Shown here: positions 25,839 through 40,275 of the stretch, one piece after another | Numbering within the stretch: position 1 is the stretch's first letter | How the letters are laid out: every line of letters begins with the position of its first letter | Source of the DNA: Tetrahymena elliotti 4EA | Taxonomy: Eukaryota > Ciliophora > Oligohymenophorea > Hymenostomatida > Tetrahymenidae | Assembly (NCBI GenBank): GCA_000231825.2 | Contig: JH720387.1 | Coordinates: forward strand, 62,001 to 126,000 | Length of the DNA stretch: 64,000 nucleotides | Reading direction: 5' to 3' | Translations under genes and position numbers: made by a program | Notes under the pieces: model-generated | The model's input: the letters and a program-made list of their open reading frames with translations, nothing else | What the model was told of the DNA's origin: nothing | Databases searched by the model: none

Positions 25839-26508
25839 ATGAACGACAACGACTTTTAGTTTGAAAATAATATTGATGATTTCCAAACCCATATTCGTAA
25901 AAATTATTTTTTTAGTTAAAAGCAAGCAAGTCTAGAGAAAATTATTTTATAACGAAGAAAAGCCAATGAAAAAATATTTAAATTTGAGTTTTAAAGTGAT
26001 TTTGCTGCTAATTAATCAATTTAATATTTTAATATGCCAAATCTTAGAATAAACTGAATAAAATAATTTTTTATAAATTAACAAAAGACATTAGAGTTGA
26101 ATAGAGAAGAGGTAGAAAGTGTTTCACCACAGTAGAAGGTATTCCTCCTGAGTTTGATTATGAAAAGATTATGAAATACTGGAAAAAGGTAAATATTTAC
26201 AATTTAAAATATTACATAAATGCGCATTAAAAACTTTATCAGAAAAAATAATTAATATTAGCAAATATTGAAATTATTATCTCGCAAAATCTTAGCATTA
26301 TTGAAAACTTTGCTTTAGAAAGCTTGTTTGTTAATTTATTAAAATTTATTTATATAAATAGTGGTTATCTTGTAACGCTACCATTGTTGAAGAAGATGAA
26401 GGAAAGAAAGTAATTAAGCTTAATGGTGACCACAGAAATTAAATTCAATAATTCTTGAGTGAAGAAGGTATTGCTGCTGTTGATAATATTACTATTCATG
26501 GTATCTGA
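25839..26508 (+). CDS. eIF1: Translation initiation factor eIF1 (SUI1)
   Basis: Model: join(25839..25896, 26088..26188, 26362..26508), 101 aa. eIF1 binds the 40S subunit near the P site and enforces start-codon selection in the 43S preinitiation complex. The SUI1 fold is evident: HIHIRVEQRRGRKCFTTVEG across the first splice junction, IPPEFDYEKIMKYWKK, then WLSCNATIVEEDEGKKVIKL, NGDHRNQIQQFL and the C-terminal ITIHGI. It is as long as other eIF1 proteins (about 108 aa). Junction phases (1, 0) and the conserved sequence fix both introns (191 and 173 nt). The N-terminal tail (MNDNDFQFENNIDDFQ) is short and acidic, as in the family. TGA at 26506. Confidence 0.95.
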
Positions 26509-29500
26509 AGAGTTCTTAAGCTTTTTATTTTCCTAATACATAAAAATATTAATTTTATAGAGATTATATGGGTGAATAAAACACACACACAATTAGCTTT
26601 TTAAACATATAAATTCACATATAATTACTTGCTCCTAATTCAAACTCACCTCATATAAAAATCTTTTGTATTATGATATAATTTAAAAGTTAGCCAAAGT
26701 TAAATAATAAAAACAATGATTTATTAGATAGCAAATTTATAATATAATCAGCTTGAATATTTCTTTGTCTCTCAAAATAAGTCATGAGATAAGGATCAAT
26801 TAGCTTCAAATAAATTATAGAATAAAGATTTCTTATACTCATAGATGCTAGATTGATTGATTGATAAAAAATGCTAATAATGAATAATTGGTATTAGCAA
26901 TTAATATATATATATTGTTACTAATAATTAAAATACACAAAATTATAATCTCTTGTTATTCTATATAATGTATTTACTATTTAGTATTTCATTTACTATT
27001 AAACTTTGTCTCTCTCATTTATTTAAAAATTCCCTCATATTCTTCTTTTCTATCTTTTTCAAAAACTAAAATGCATAACTTCTTTTTTAAAAATTTAAAA
27101 TCATTTTAAAGATACATTTATTATTTATTTAAGAATCTTCCTTATAGTTCATATTAAAATATTTTCTAAAAAATAAATAAATATTTTTATTCATCTTTTT
27201 ATATCTTATAAAGGTGTTAGTAGAAATTAAGGATTAAATTTAAATATGATATGGTTTTTATTAATTAACTGAATCCCATATATGTATTATTTATTGTATT
27301 TTTAAGGATTTTTAATCCCAATTTTTTTCCATATTGCTAAAGTAAATTTTTATTTAAGAGTAGTCTTTTCATTTTATGTTTAATATGTTTTTGTTTATTC
27401 TTTTAAAACTAAAATGTTTTTTTTAGTTTATTAACAGAATTAAAAAAAATTTTTCCTTCTAATATTATTTGGTAAGGAAAATTTAATTTAATTGATTTTA
27501 TGGAATTACATATTTATTTATTCTATCAAAAAAGCAAGATTAATCATGAGATTAGAATATTTCAAGTATATTTTTTATTTTATAATTTACCTTTCTAAAA
27601 AAAATAAAACATTTCTAGAATGAGAGAAAAACTTTCTTTATTTAAAATAATTTTTCATATGAAAAAAATATTGTTTTTATCTTAATTTATTTATTTTTTA
27701 TATTAAAATAATAAATAATGTACTTTAAAAAATAAAAATTCTTGTTATGTAATAAATTTTATTTTTCTATTTTCTTTATAATCCAAATAAATAAACATTT
27801 TATTAGAGCCATTGATATTGGTTAATCTGTATTTGATATGAAATCTGATAAATGATTGATTGCTTATTTTTGTGATGAATCTAAATATTAATGAACACAA
27901 AAGATAATGAAAAATTTATTAAATAAACATTATTAAGAAAATTAATGATTTGAAAAAAATTTCAATTAAATATCTTTGTTAAGAAAGAAATTTCATAAAA
28001 ATTAGAAAATATTTACAAAATTAATAATTAACTATTTAATTAAAAATAGAAGATAACTAAAGAAAAAAAATACGTTAAAAATAAAACAAACACTCAAGCT
28101 AAGTGATAAAGAAAAAGTTTGAATCATTATGGATTTAGTTTGAACTTCAAATAAATGGATTGTGAAAGTTAATTATTTTCTAAGTTTTTAATGTTAAAAG
28201 TTTTTTACTCGGCTAAAATGCTTATCTGGTGAAACATTTGCCCCCATATGAAAATAATACTCAAACTAAATAACTAATTTGCAAATCCATCTTTGAAATA
28301 TCAAACTGCTATCATGGTTTAGATTTTGCTTCTAATCCTACAGTCATGAGAAAATATTTTCAAAATTCCTTTTAAAAATATACAAAAATGCTCTCTTTTT
28401 TATTTAACTAATAAATTATAGGAATGACTTTATAAAAAATACTAAAACTCTATAACTACTCAACAATTAACATTGAAATCATTTGCTAAATAAACACTGC
28501 TTAAAATAACTACTTTCTTTTTTAACACAAATATACATACTTTCTTTACATAAAACAAACCTCTTAAAAACATTAAAACAATAAAATAATTACAAATAAA
28601 AATTAAACAAAGATAATTAAAGATCATATTTAAAAAACTCAATAATATTAAAAATAAAAAACATTAACCAAAAACAACAAGATAGAATAAAAAATATAGT
28701 CTTTATCATAAAACTTAAAATAGCAATAAAACAAATTAAAATCATTAAAACAAATTCCAACTTATTTTTTAAAATATTGAAACACACTCATCAACATAAA
28801 CATACCTTTAGATTTAATAAAATATTATTTCCAAATAACATTAAGAATCTCCATTAATTACTAATAGAAAATAAATATATTCTTTATATAATATTATTAT
28901 GGTAGGTTGAAATCCAAAAAAAGAACAAAATATAAAGTCTTAGATGTATTAAATAGATTAATTTAATCAAAGCTTTTGTCTAAAATTATAATTATTTTAA
29001 TCAATTTATTTAAAAAAGATAAATTAACTATGAATAAAACAAACCAATAAATATTTTCTTTAAATGAACATCTATTATTTGTTCAATAAAATTATTTATT
29101 TTATAAATTAAATTTATTCATTAACTTATTTTGAAAATGTCAAGTTTCATATTTTTGCTGATGTCAAAATATTTTAAATACTAGCATGTGTTAGATATAG
29201 ATATGAAAAAAATTAAGAAAAAGAAAGGATTAAGACTACTAACATATAAATAAATACAGTAAAGGGAGTAATAAAATAAACAAATTAATTAAGAAAATAA
29301 AAAATATTTGTAATAATAATAAAGGAGTAAATACAAACAAATACTTGATTAAATATTTAGTAATTAATAATTTAATTAAAAAAAGAAAATTTTACAATTA
29401 TTTTGCAAGTCTGATAAAATTTACTGTTAGTATGATAATTAGTTAATTAATTAGGTAGGAGCTGATATAAAACTTGTGGATATGAAGTAATATATCTATA

Positions 29501-29544
29501 AATAGTTATGTCTTTGCTATCTGCCTTTAATAAGTTGCAAAAAC
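26509..29544. other. Convergent intergenic region
   Basis: Three kilobases between the 3' ends of eIF1 and the FAD oxidoreductase. It is AT-rich with a short (CA)n tract at about 26580-26591. Frames in it are short and lack the codon pattern of the neighbours. No RNA gene was recognised. Confidence 0.55.
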
Positions 29545-30951
29545 TCAAGAATTATGAATATTTTCTTCTTTTTTGTTGCAGCCTTTCAATACATCATTTA
29601 ATAAAGCAAATCTTCTTATTGTAACTAATTTCATTATATCTTTTTATTCAGAATCTAGCTTTTTGTATCCTAATAGGCCTGGCACTAAAGTTGCACAATA
29701 ACTTAATGATGATTACCCTTGTGCATTGCACCCCACAACATAGCAAATTTTACTTGATGGCGATACAGTACCTACCAAAGGAGCCTTATCAGGTGTTTCA
29801 GAATAAACACCATATTTTTTTTCATATTTCATTTCGGATTCTTTCATGTATGGGAATTTTTATGTGACCCATTTAGCTAATATTCCACATCTCTCATCTT
29901 CTCTTGGAGGCTTAAAAGCAGAAAAATGGTCTTGACCACTTATTCTAATATAACCTTAAGTTAAACACCAATCATGGGTAAAACCCCATGTGAAGTAATT
30001 CATAGAGTTAGGATGCTCTAAGCGATGATGCTAGGTGTTTATGTTATCTGGCTCTTTCATAGAAACAAGATATGAAAAGCAAGGAGTTAATATACCACAC
30101 AGTGTGGTAGAATTAGTAAATAAACCACCTGTACACATTACAACGTATTTACTTTAGATTTTTTAACCATTTTGAAGAGTGGTTAATGCATAGTCATCAT
30201 TTGTTGTTTGTACATTTGTTACTTATGAGCAATTTTCAAATAATTTGGTAGTCTTGTCTTATTTTAAAACGTAATTTACTAAATTAGCTGAATATTATTA
30301 GGAGTTAATTATTGCGTCATGAGGATAATAGAGTCCAATAGTAAATTTGCTTTCCTGACCTAATTGCTTTTCAACTTAATCTCTTCCCCACAATTAAATA
30401 TCAACGAATCCAAGTTTCTTTAGCATTTCAAACTCTTCTTTAACATCTTCTTCATCTTTTTCCAAACCAACTTGAAGAGAACCTTTTTCAAGCAGATGTT
30501 CTTCCAATTCTTCTTTTTTAAATACTAATCTAGAAAGCTGTTTTTATATTTACAAACCTTCATAGCATAGCTTCAAATAACGGCGAGCTCCTTACTCTCC
30601 ATGATGAGACATGAAATATTCTGAAGTGCATGGATAGATATTAACCATCATTTTTATTCTATGCGTTGGTTTATCTAGTACTGCCGTTCCACTCTTTCTA
30701 GCATGTTAAAAGTTTCTTCCTTAGTATATATCATCTTCTCTAATAAAAACATGATCTTCAGATACTTTAGCTTGACTACTTCCTTATCCACATTAGCCTG
30801 CATCTAATATAACCATATCCTTAACTCCAGCTTTATGCAACTAGTATAGAGTACTAGCACCAGACACACCTGCTCCTACAATCAAAACTTCACATTCTGA
30901 AGGGTAAGCTGTATTGCTAGTTTCTTATTTATTAATATTATTTTCTTACAT
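29545..30951 (-). CDS. FAD-dependent oxidoreductase, DAO family
   Basis: Intron-less, 468 aa, start at 30951, TGA at 29547-29545. The N-terminus carries the Rossmann dinucleotide fold: ECEVLIVGAGVSGASTLYQL (GxGxxG for FAD), followed by the acidic beta-2 end VILDAG. The C-terminus has the family's second FAD block, TPDKAPLVGTVSPSNKICYV then GCNAQGQSS. DAO-type enzymes oxidise amines and amino acids (sarcosine, dimethylglycine, D-amino acids, glycerol-3-phosphate) at a C-N or C-O bond. The substrate cannot be told from the sequence. There is no folate-binding C-terminal domain, so it is not a full dimethylglycine dehydrogenase. No clear signal peptide. The chosen ATG is the first downstream of an AT-only stretch and lies 20 residues before the FAD motif. 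Confidence 0.92.
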
Positions 30952-33900
30952 GGAAAATACTTTGCTTATTTCTTCTTATAAATGGTCTTTTTAAGTTTTT
31001 TGATTTAGTATTTGAGAAAAATAATTATGTTTTAAAAAACAAATATATGATAACGCTTACAACAATTTATTGAAGATTTTACTATTTAGTTAAGCTTACT
31101 AAACTTTTACTTAATAGAATAATTTTCAAATACTCACAAAAAGAGGAGTTTTCAAAAACGCTTACAGATAACAATTAAATTAAATTTCAGTTGTTATTCA
31201 AGTAAGAAAGAATACTTTGATAAATGGTTTTTAATTTTAAAAGATTAATTAATTTATTTTATTAATGCTTCTTATTCCATTTTTTATCTTTGTTTTTTTA
31301 ATTCAAACTTTTCTTTCACAAAAACATATTGCTTTTTTATTCTGATATCATAAATTGTTAATAAAATTCAACTTTTACTTCTTACATTTGTTGTTTAAGA
31401 TTAATTTCTTTTTAATTTGAATAAAATAATATTAAGTAAAATAAATAAATATATATTTACTTTAAAGTATATTTAATTAATATTAATAATAACATCTTAT
31501 TTTATTGATAAAAATTCATTTTATTGACAATTTTATAATATACCAACTTTAGAAATAATAAAAAAGTGTAAGTTAAGTAGAGTTAATAATTTTTTAACCA
31601 AGTATCTTAACAAATAGATTCATAATCAATCACCCATTTTTCTACCACTTCTCTTCATGTAACCTAGGCAAAAATTAATCAGATTTTCCATTTTTAAAAT
31701 ATTTAAAACCATATAAATTATTTTAATTTTCATGATATTCAATGCAATAAACATTTTTAATTATCATTTTTTTAAATCTATGATTTATAGAAAACTTTTG
31801 AAATAGAATTAAATACTCTCGCTAAAAATCTAATAAACACATTGTGTTCTAAAAATATTTCATTCTTTTATAAATTTGATTTTCCTCCAAAGTACTTAGT
31901 TTCAGAAAAATGTCTTTTGATTAATACTTATAAGATTATTGTATATGTGCATTTATGTTTTTAAATATATTACAAAATATAATATTATCAAAGCTATCAG
32001 CTTTTAAGATATCCAATAGATAAAATAATAATTTTTTTCTTCATAAATTTTATTTTATTTTTTAAAATTAAACTTTTTCTATTATTTATTTATTTCCTAT
32101 TGATAAAAATCTTAAAGTAATCATTTAATTTATGTTAGATATGAAGATCTTTAACGGATCTTTTTTATTATTTAATTAACAAAGAAATTTCATAATTATT
32201 AGTTTTTTCTAATAAGAAATCAATCAATAAAAAATATGAATAAAAAATTAATGATTAATTGCAAAAGGTAAATCAATAAAAAAGATAAGTTAATATTAGT
32301 CATTAATTTATTTTTGTTTAAAATTTAACAATACGAAGAAATATAACCAAATAAATGGTAAATCTTAGCTCTTTTAAAATTTCTAAATAGAAAGTGAAAT
32401 GTAACAGTTAAATGATACAGTTTTTAATCCAAAATTATTTTATAACCAGGAAAACACACACACACACAAACACATTCTAATCCATTCACACATCAGCAAT
32501 AATTGTTACATATTTCATTTAGAAATTACCAGCGAATCATATTTAAACAAAAACAAAAAAAACACTTACTTTTTCAAAATCAGAACATAGATTCTAAAAT
32601 AAATTGCTATCAAATCACTTTTTTTAGGAAAATAATTAAACTATTATAAAATCTAGCTTTGGGGCTGTTTTTTCTTTTTATTGATTTCTAATCTAACTAC
32701 ACCATTCATATTCTTTTTCCTGTATCAAAATGACGATCAAATAAAAACATTATATTAATCTCAAACCTCTTAAATGATAAACTTATTATATATATATCCT
32801 ACAAACATAAAACATAAATATGAAAATAAAATATCATAAAATAAAATAAATTTATAAATAAAAAAGTAAACTTAAAAATAAACAATCTTTAAAAATGCGG
32901 CAAATAATTAATGCAAATATGAATACCAAAATAAACAATAAAAACTGAAACCAACTAAAGTTGATTACTATAAACAACTAAAACTAATGATCTATTTTAT
33001 TCATATATCTAAAAATTATTTTTATCACTACTTTGATTAATTCCCTACAGGATAAAAGTTATAACGCTTGCTTCTATTTTGAAGATATTTTAAGTATGTG
33101 AAAGCAACTATTAACAATTAAGCATAAAAAAAGTATCTTGTATTTTTTAAAAGTTAATAGATTTAGATTTGCATGTTAAACTTTGAATAAAAAATTATTT
33201 TTTCTTGTTTAATTGTTCTTTAAGAAAAGGTATTTTTTCAACTACTTTGTGAAAATTTTCAATAGAATTTTATCTTTTTAATTGATTGAACTAACTAATC
33301 TTTTAAAATTTAGATTTCATTCATATTTATGAAATTAAAAATAAAAAAACTTTCAAATAGTGCATTCCAATATTGCTAAAGTTATTATAATTTTATTAAG
33401 ACTTGGAGATTTCTTAAACAAAATTCTATTCTAATTTCAATAAATCAATTAGAAAATATAATTTAAGTTAAAAAATAAAGTTAAAATTAATTACTAATAA
33501 ATTTTATTATTATTAAGTTGATTAAACTTAAGTTTTAAATTTGCTTGGTAGTATCTAAATTAAAATAACCTTTTTGATTAAAAACATTATATTTAAATAA
33601 AAAAGAACATAAAATCAATATATAAATATTCAATAAAAGTTTCTCTCTTTAACATTTATTTTTATTTTTTAAAAGTTTGTTAATAAATTTCATGAAAAAA
33701 ATAAGAAATGATTTCATTTACTTTAATAAGAATAGTATTTTAATAAAAATTTATTTTTTTATTTGAAATATAAATAAAGTTAAAGCTCAAAAGAAGTATA
33801 TTCAATTATTGTGAACATATATATTGATATTTTAATTCATTTTAAAAAGATAATTCAATTATTTTTTTAAAAAAATACAATAATTTTAGTACTTAATATA

Positions 33901-34428
33901 AAAATACTAAAAAACTTGAAGGTTATGATAAGTATTAAGTTGTTATTTATTTAAACTCTTTAAAATATAACTTAATTTTGCAATATGATGTCTATTTAAT
34001 ACATCCAATATTATAAATTTTTACTATAAAAATACTATTAGATTATGTATGGTTTCATGAAGATTTTAATTGTATTTTTTATAGTGTTATTTTTTTTAAG
34101 TTAATTTTGCTACTGATTATGAAAAAATTTATTCAAATTAAATTATCATGTAAAATTTGTTTATTATATTTGCTTGGCTAAGAGATAATAAATATTAATT
34201 GATAAGTGTAAAATAAATGTGATTCAATCAACCTTGTATAAAAAAATAAATGCTATCTTTTACTAAATAATACATTCTTAACACTCAAGTAGTAAAAATT
34301 AAATTATTAATTAAAAGTTTTTACAAATAGTAAAGGATTAAGAGTATTTTTTTAGTTATTAAATTTTTAATTAAATCTAAAAACTGCTTTCATATATACT
34401 GTTTAAACTCAACAAGAATAATATTTAT
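30952..34428. other. Long divergent intergenic region
   Basis: About 3.5 kb between the starts of the FAD oxidoreductase and the K+ channel gene, so it includes both promoters. A (CA)n microsatellite lies at about 32454-32468. No code-6 frame with coding character and no recognisable RNA gene was found. Confidence 0.55.
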
Positions 34429-37400
34429 ATGGAAGACATTAATAAATTTGGAATTAATTAATCTCAAAGCTAGTCATCTTCTTTTTAAAAGAATAAACTT
34501 GTGAATAATAGTTAAAAAGAGGACTCTGATTATAATGAATTTAGATTAAAAATGTAAAATATGCATGACTACTTAAAGGATTAAATGAAAATAGGAAAAT
34601 AACTCAATGGTGATTATGGGAATGATCCACCTTCAATTAAAAGTCTAGATGATTAAGGATTTGTTAATCATTTTGGCCAAAACGAAAATCAATCTATTAA
34701 TAAATTTTAGTACAAAAAGTAATTTACTGCTTCTTAATCATCAAACTCTCACTCTTGCTTTGATGAGACTAGCTTTAAAAAAGAGATATTCTAGTAGAAG
34801 TAGGATGATAGTGAAAAATAGGAGGTTGATCATAATTTAAAGTAAGATTTTACATATTTTTCTGCTTAGAACATGAATTCTTGTGATTTAAATGCTAATT
34901 CTCCAATTAACTCCCCAAGAAGTGAGAGACTTCATTAATCTCTACAAAAATTTCATGAATCATCTGAAGATTCTAGTAAATATAAGACTAATCAGCAGAT
35001 TGAAATGAACCATTTTAGTATGGTTAGTAAAAATGAACTGGTAAAAAAAGATGAGAATGATCATCAATAAAAGAAAAAATTAAATGTTAATTCAACATTT
35101 TTCTCAAGTATCAAAAAGTAGAATTATATTTAATAAAAATCGAAAAACAAATAAGGGCTTATTAGTAGGCTTATTTGCTGCTATAAACCCAAAAAGAACT
35201 TTAAAAGTTACAATAGAAGTTTAACATTCTTTGAAAACAATTAGTAGTGTTGGATGCAAAAACAAAATACTGTGAAATCTAAAATACATAAATTCACAAC
35301 AGCAATTCTTTAAAGAAAGCTAAAGAAAAATTTAAATGATATAGAACCAAATAATTTAAAATTGATTGATGATTTAAGTTACTAATTTTAAAATAAAAAT
35401 AACGTCTCCACTCTTAAAAAATCTTAGAGTAGCAACTCTGTTTTTAGAAATATTATGGTTAAAGTATAAAATTTCTAATCAATTATAATTGATAACTTTA
35501 AAGAAGAAGTTACTTCTATAAAAGTCTTCATGCCCACAAGCTCTGCAATAGTCATATGGGATTTACTTTAAATTTTTATGACTTATCTATTTTTATTTCT
35601 TTACTCTATTTAAGTTTTTTTTGCTTAAAATGAAAGAAAAAGCTAATAAATGATTACATTTTTTGAAGTTATGTTAGCACTCACTTTAGTTGATATCTTG
35701 AAAAAATTCAATACTTCCTACTTTGAAAAAGATTAAATTATACAAATAAGATCCAAAATTATTTTTTAATATATAACCTCAAGTATTTTTATAACTGATT
35801 TAGTTAGTCTTTCTACTATCATCTTTAAGCTCAAATATAGAAATGAAGAAGTTTGCTATAATCCAGACAACAGTCTTATTTTATATTTTGAGAATTTTTT
35901 AATCTTTTTCCTTCTAAACAGAACTTTGAAATAAAAATAAATACTGAGAAGCATAATTACAATAGAACACAACCATAAATATTTTTTCTGGCTTTTTTAG
36001 TAAATTTTGAATGTGGTCTTGGTTGCACATATAAGTAACTTTAAATTTATATTTTAATTAATTAATCTTTAACTAAAATTAAAATATTTTTAAAAGTTCT
36101 TGCTATTACAATTATTTTAAATAATAGTAAGTATAGGATTTTACATGCTTGGGGTTTATGAAGATTAGAATGGATTTGAAATTTCATGGTTATAGAAGTA
36201 TCAAATTACAGATTTGCATTATTTGAATAGGTATATTTACTCTATTTATTGGGCAGTTACTACTATGACAACAGGTTATTTTTTTAAATTTTTTATACCT
36301 GAAATTCCAGTTTAATTTGAGTTAAATTAGAAGATTATTCTATGAAAGATATATTTAAAAATCTTGAATTGCTCAAATCAAAAATCAGTTCTCTTCTGAC
36401 TAAAAATAAATGAATAAAAAAAAACTATTTTTATGAATCTCTTAATCTTATAGGTTAAATCTCATTTTAAATTGAAATTCTTTAAATAAACAATTAGCTT
36501 TTAAGTTTTCTTTAAATAATTAAAAATGAATTATTCTTTTATTTATAAAAGTTGGTTATGGAGATATAGCTGCAACTAATCCCTCAGAAGCTTTATTTAT
36601 TTCAATAGCTATGATTGTTTTCAGCTGTGTTTATGCTTATTCTATTAATAACATCGGTTTAATACTTTAAGAAGTTGAAAAATCCTCTAAAAAATTAAAC
36701 GAAAATATTTTCATAATTCAAAGGTAAACAAAAAATATTCTTTGAAGAAATTTTTTTAAATCAACTTTTCAATGAAATTTTACAATCATTGCTTTTAATG
36801 AACATCATTTCATAAATTAATAAAAAAAGTAATTTTTTGTAAATTAAAATAAATAGATATCTGAATAGAAAGAGTGTGGATATTTAGCTGAAAACTAGAG
36901 TAAGATTTTATCTCAGCTTCTTAGAATAGGAATCAAAGAATAGAGATAAATAGGCAGAGGATAGAATAATTGGCACTTTATCTAACTAATTAAGAGAAGA
37001 AATTACATAATAAATAAATTCTAAGATTCTTGAAAATTAAAACATTTTTATCAACAATTTCTCACATAAAATAAATAAGAGTATAGTATTTATAATGGAA
37101 GAAGTGCTAGTTTCACCAAACGAAATTATATTCTAAGAAAATGATATAAATGACTAATCAATTTATTTTATTTAAAGTGGGTTCGTAGAGATATTTTCAA
37201 ATTGCTTTGGCCAAGATAAAGACTCGTCTCGCAAAATATACCAAACAATTACATAAAATTAGTTTTTCGGTGAAATTTCTTTCTTTTCTGGATTAGCAAG
37301 AAGTGCATCAGCTAGAAGTGTAAACCTTACTACTTTATATAGGATAAAAAGAGATAAATTTATTGATCTCTTAAAAACAAGTGAGTCTGATTTCGAAAGG

Positions 37401-39384
37401 TTTAAAATGATTTAAGAGCAAATTACTATTCATGGAAATTTAAATTCCTTATTTTTAAAGTGCTATTCTTGTAAAAAGAAAGGACATTTAGCTACTAATT
37501 GCCCATAAACACATGCTTATTTTGACAAATAATTTATATTTTTAAAAAGTAATTTCACTGAAACTTAATCGAGATAGCAAGATCACTAAAGAGCAGAAAA
37601 AACTTAGTAATTTAATCCAATGTAATAATTTGCTTTATATTTAAGCTTATATATTTATAGCATACCTTATAAGACATTTTTAAGTACAAAATCTATTTGC
37701 TTCTTCTAAAATTTAAGTAGCAAAATTAAATAATAAACAGGGTGGTTTTTCTGAATTATTATCATTTCTTTTAAATTCGAATAAATAATATTTTTAATTG
37801 ATTAATTTTCCTAAATTTCTAAAAAAATTTCTATTCCTGGTATCTTTTACTAAATGAATTAAGGTATTGCAGTTAATTTTATTCAAAGTTTGTAATTTGA
37901 ATATGATATGGTCTGATTATATTATTCTACAAAAGCATAGAAAACTACATTTAAAGTAGATTTTGTTTAACTATAATCAAATTGTTTTAAAATTTAATAG
38001 AATTTAGGCTAAAAAAAATATACTAATTTGCAAAAAATTGAAATAAAATTGCAGAAACTTAAATAGTAGGACACAGTTTTTTTATGACATAACTTCTGAA
38101 GAAGATGAAGAAGAAGAAACAACATTCAATTAAGAAAGTCTTTAAACATCAGATGAAGAAGATGACTAATCTAACAGATTTGGACTAGAAATTAAAAATT
38201 TTGTAAAATAAATGACAGATTTATCACACAAAATAGAAAGTAGATAAACTTAGAGATTAACAAAATCTAATTAAGAAGATGAAAGCATAGCTATTTCAGA
38301 AAATGCCATTGGTTAGAATAAATTAATTCCTGTGTCAAATGATCAAATTTCAATAAATTTATACCTTAACAATAATAACTATGAATAGCAATAAGTTTAA
38401 AGTAATTTAAATGTATTACCTGATACATAGTAGTTTTCAAAGGTAGAATAAATAGTTTCTGTATTAAAAAAGATAAAATAGATGCCAAAAAACAATAGAA
38501 ATAATGAAAATTCAAAGGAAAATAACACATATTAATAACCTAATTTAAAATAATAGTAATTTACTAAATCAAGAAGTGATATAAAAAATGCTTAAAACCC
38601 TAAACAAGTTAATTTTAATATTTAAAATCCTTAATCTTAAATTTAAGATTAAAAAAGTATGATTTTTTATTAGTAGAAAATCTCAAAAGATCTCATTGAT
38701 GATTAAGATATTTCTTACTTATCTCCTTAAATAGAAAAAACTACATCTCAAAGTAATAATTAATAATAATACTCTTTATCTGCAACTTGCTTTAAAGCCT
38801 TTGAATAGTAAATACCATAACTCGAAAAATCAGATGAAAAAATATCAAAAGAATAATTGAGAAGTATAAAATCACATGATCTTTAAGGAAATCTTGCTTC
38901 AAGTAAAATAAATTAAAGTAAATAATTCAATTTATAATTAAAAAGTACATAAAATCCACTAAACTAAGAATATATGTCGGATAAAATAAAAAGCAGTTAA
39001 AAAGTATTTAGCAACTTAATAAAATCTAATAATGATTGTTCTATGATGTATAATAATAATAGATTACCCTCAGAATAAGAATTTTTTTACTAAGTTGAAT
39101 TGCATGGTTTCGATAGAGTAAAAATATTCAAAAAATTTTTTCCTCAAAATAATATTGATAAAGTTATATCGGCTCTTAAAAAAATTAATATCTAATAAAG
39201 AAAAGAAAGGACCAAAAAAAATTTAGGAAGAAGAAGATAAATTGTATTTGCTTTTGATCATATTTAGAACAGGTTGATTTGTGAAACACCTATTGGTAGT
39301 ATACGTTAAAAGTAAAGGGAAAAAACATCATTGTCGTATGGAGTTAATTTAAAATAAAAAGACTAATTAAATCATGTGAACTGA
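34429..39384 (+). CDS. Cyclic-nucleotide-gated potassium channel with zinc knuckle
   Basis: Model: join(34429..36034, 36128..36274, 36552..36723, 36857..37606, 38055..39384), 1334 aa. Residues 1-360 are a Gln/Asn/Ser-rich cytosolic region. Six membrane segments follow (about 375-640). The pore helix and filter read SIYWAVTTMTT then VGYGDI, split by intron 2, which marks K+ selectivity as in EAG/CNG-type channels. S6 leads to a C-linker and a cyclic-nucleotide-binding domain with FFGEISFFSGLARSASARS as its phosphate-binding cassette. After it, at residue 844, is one perfect zinc knuckle CYSCKKKGHLATNC. Exon 5 encodes a 440-residue tail rich in Gln, Asn and Ser, with an acidic patch SEEDEEEE. 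Ciliates have many such channels for membrane excitability and ciliary control. Intron phases agree at all four junctions. Ligand and gating are inferred only. Confidence 0.9.
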
Positions 39385-40275
39385 TTGATAATTTTAATAA
39401 AGTACTTAAAATAAAATATTTTGAGTTTTATTATTTATTCAAATGTTTTAACTTGTAATTTTATTTATTTATCAATACCTTTCTCTCTTTAAAAAATTAA
39501 AAAATTTAATTAATTTATTATTTGTTAAGAAATTAATTAAATAAAAAAATATGTTTATTTGACTTACTAAAATGTTTTGACTATTTAAAAAAATATTTAG
39601 AGTTATCCTTTTAAAATAACCCTTGAAAATACTAAATAAATTTCATCTGTTTACTGTTTTGATTGTTTTATGATAAATTTTTTTAATTTAACAAAATATT
39701 TTATTCATGCAAAAAAATAAAATTTGGTTACACCCTAAAAAATTCCTTTCAAACAAAAAAAATTAAAAGCAAAGAAATTTTAAAAATAAAAAAATTGCAA
39801 TTTTAATAAACAAACAAAAAAATTTTATTTTTTCTTTTGAAAAAAAATATTGTTTTAAGAATTTATTTTTAGTGTTTGGTGATCACTAAAAAAATGGGTT
39901 TCATCATCTTTTGAAAAAAGCTCAAATAAATATTTCTAAATTTCTTACTATTTCTTATCTACAAAAATATTTTAGAAGAAAAGATTAATTTTTATAGATT
40001 TTTAAAACCATGTTTAAAATTTAAGCAACAGTTTTGAATAAATTAAAAAAATAAAAATTTTTAGTCAAATTTTCTAAGAAAGTATAGAATTATTTTAAAA
40101 TAAGTACTGTATATAAAGAAAGTTAGTTAATTATTAGCTTTTGAAAATAATTTTTCTTGAAACATAACTCTTTTAAAAAAAAGTTTAATCATGGTTTAAT
40201 ACATGTAAATTTAACTCAAATTAGATAAAATATATTTTTATAGAGCTAAGTATACAATTTTATCAATTAAATCTT
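39385..40275. other. Convergent intergenic region
   Basis: About 0.9 kb between the stop codons of the K+ channel and RPB1. It holds both 3' untranslated regions. No other feature could be seen. Confidence 0.65.

Noticed and set aside
28460..28642. Hydrophobic 60-aa minus-strand ORF
   Set aside because: It is low-complexity A/T sequence with no TAA/TAG Gln codons, no conserved pattern and no transcript-like context.
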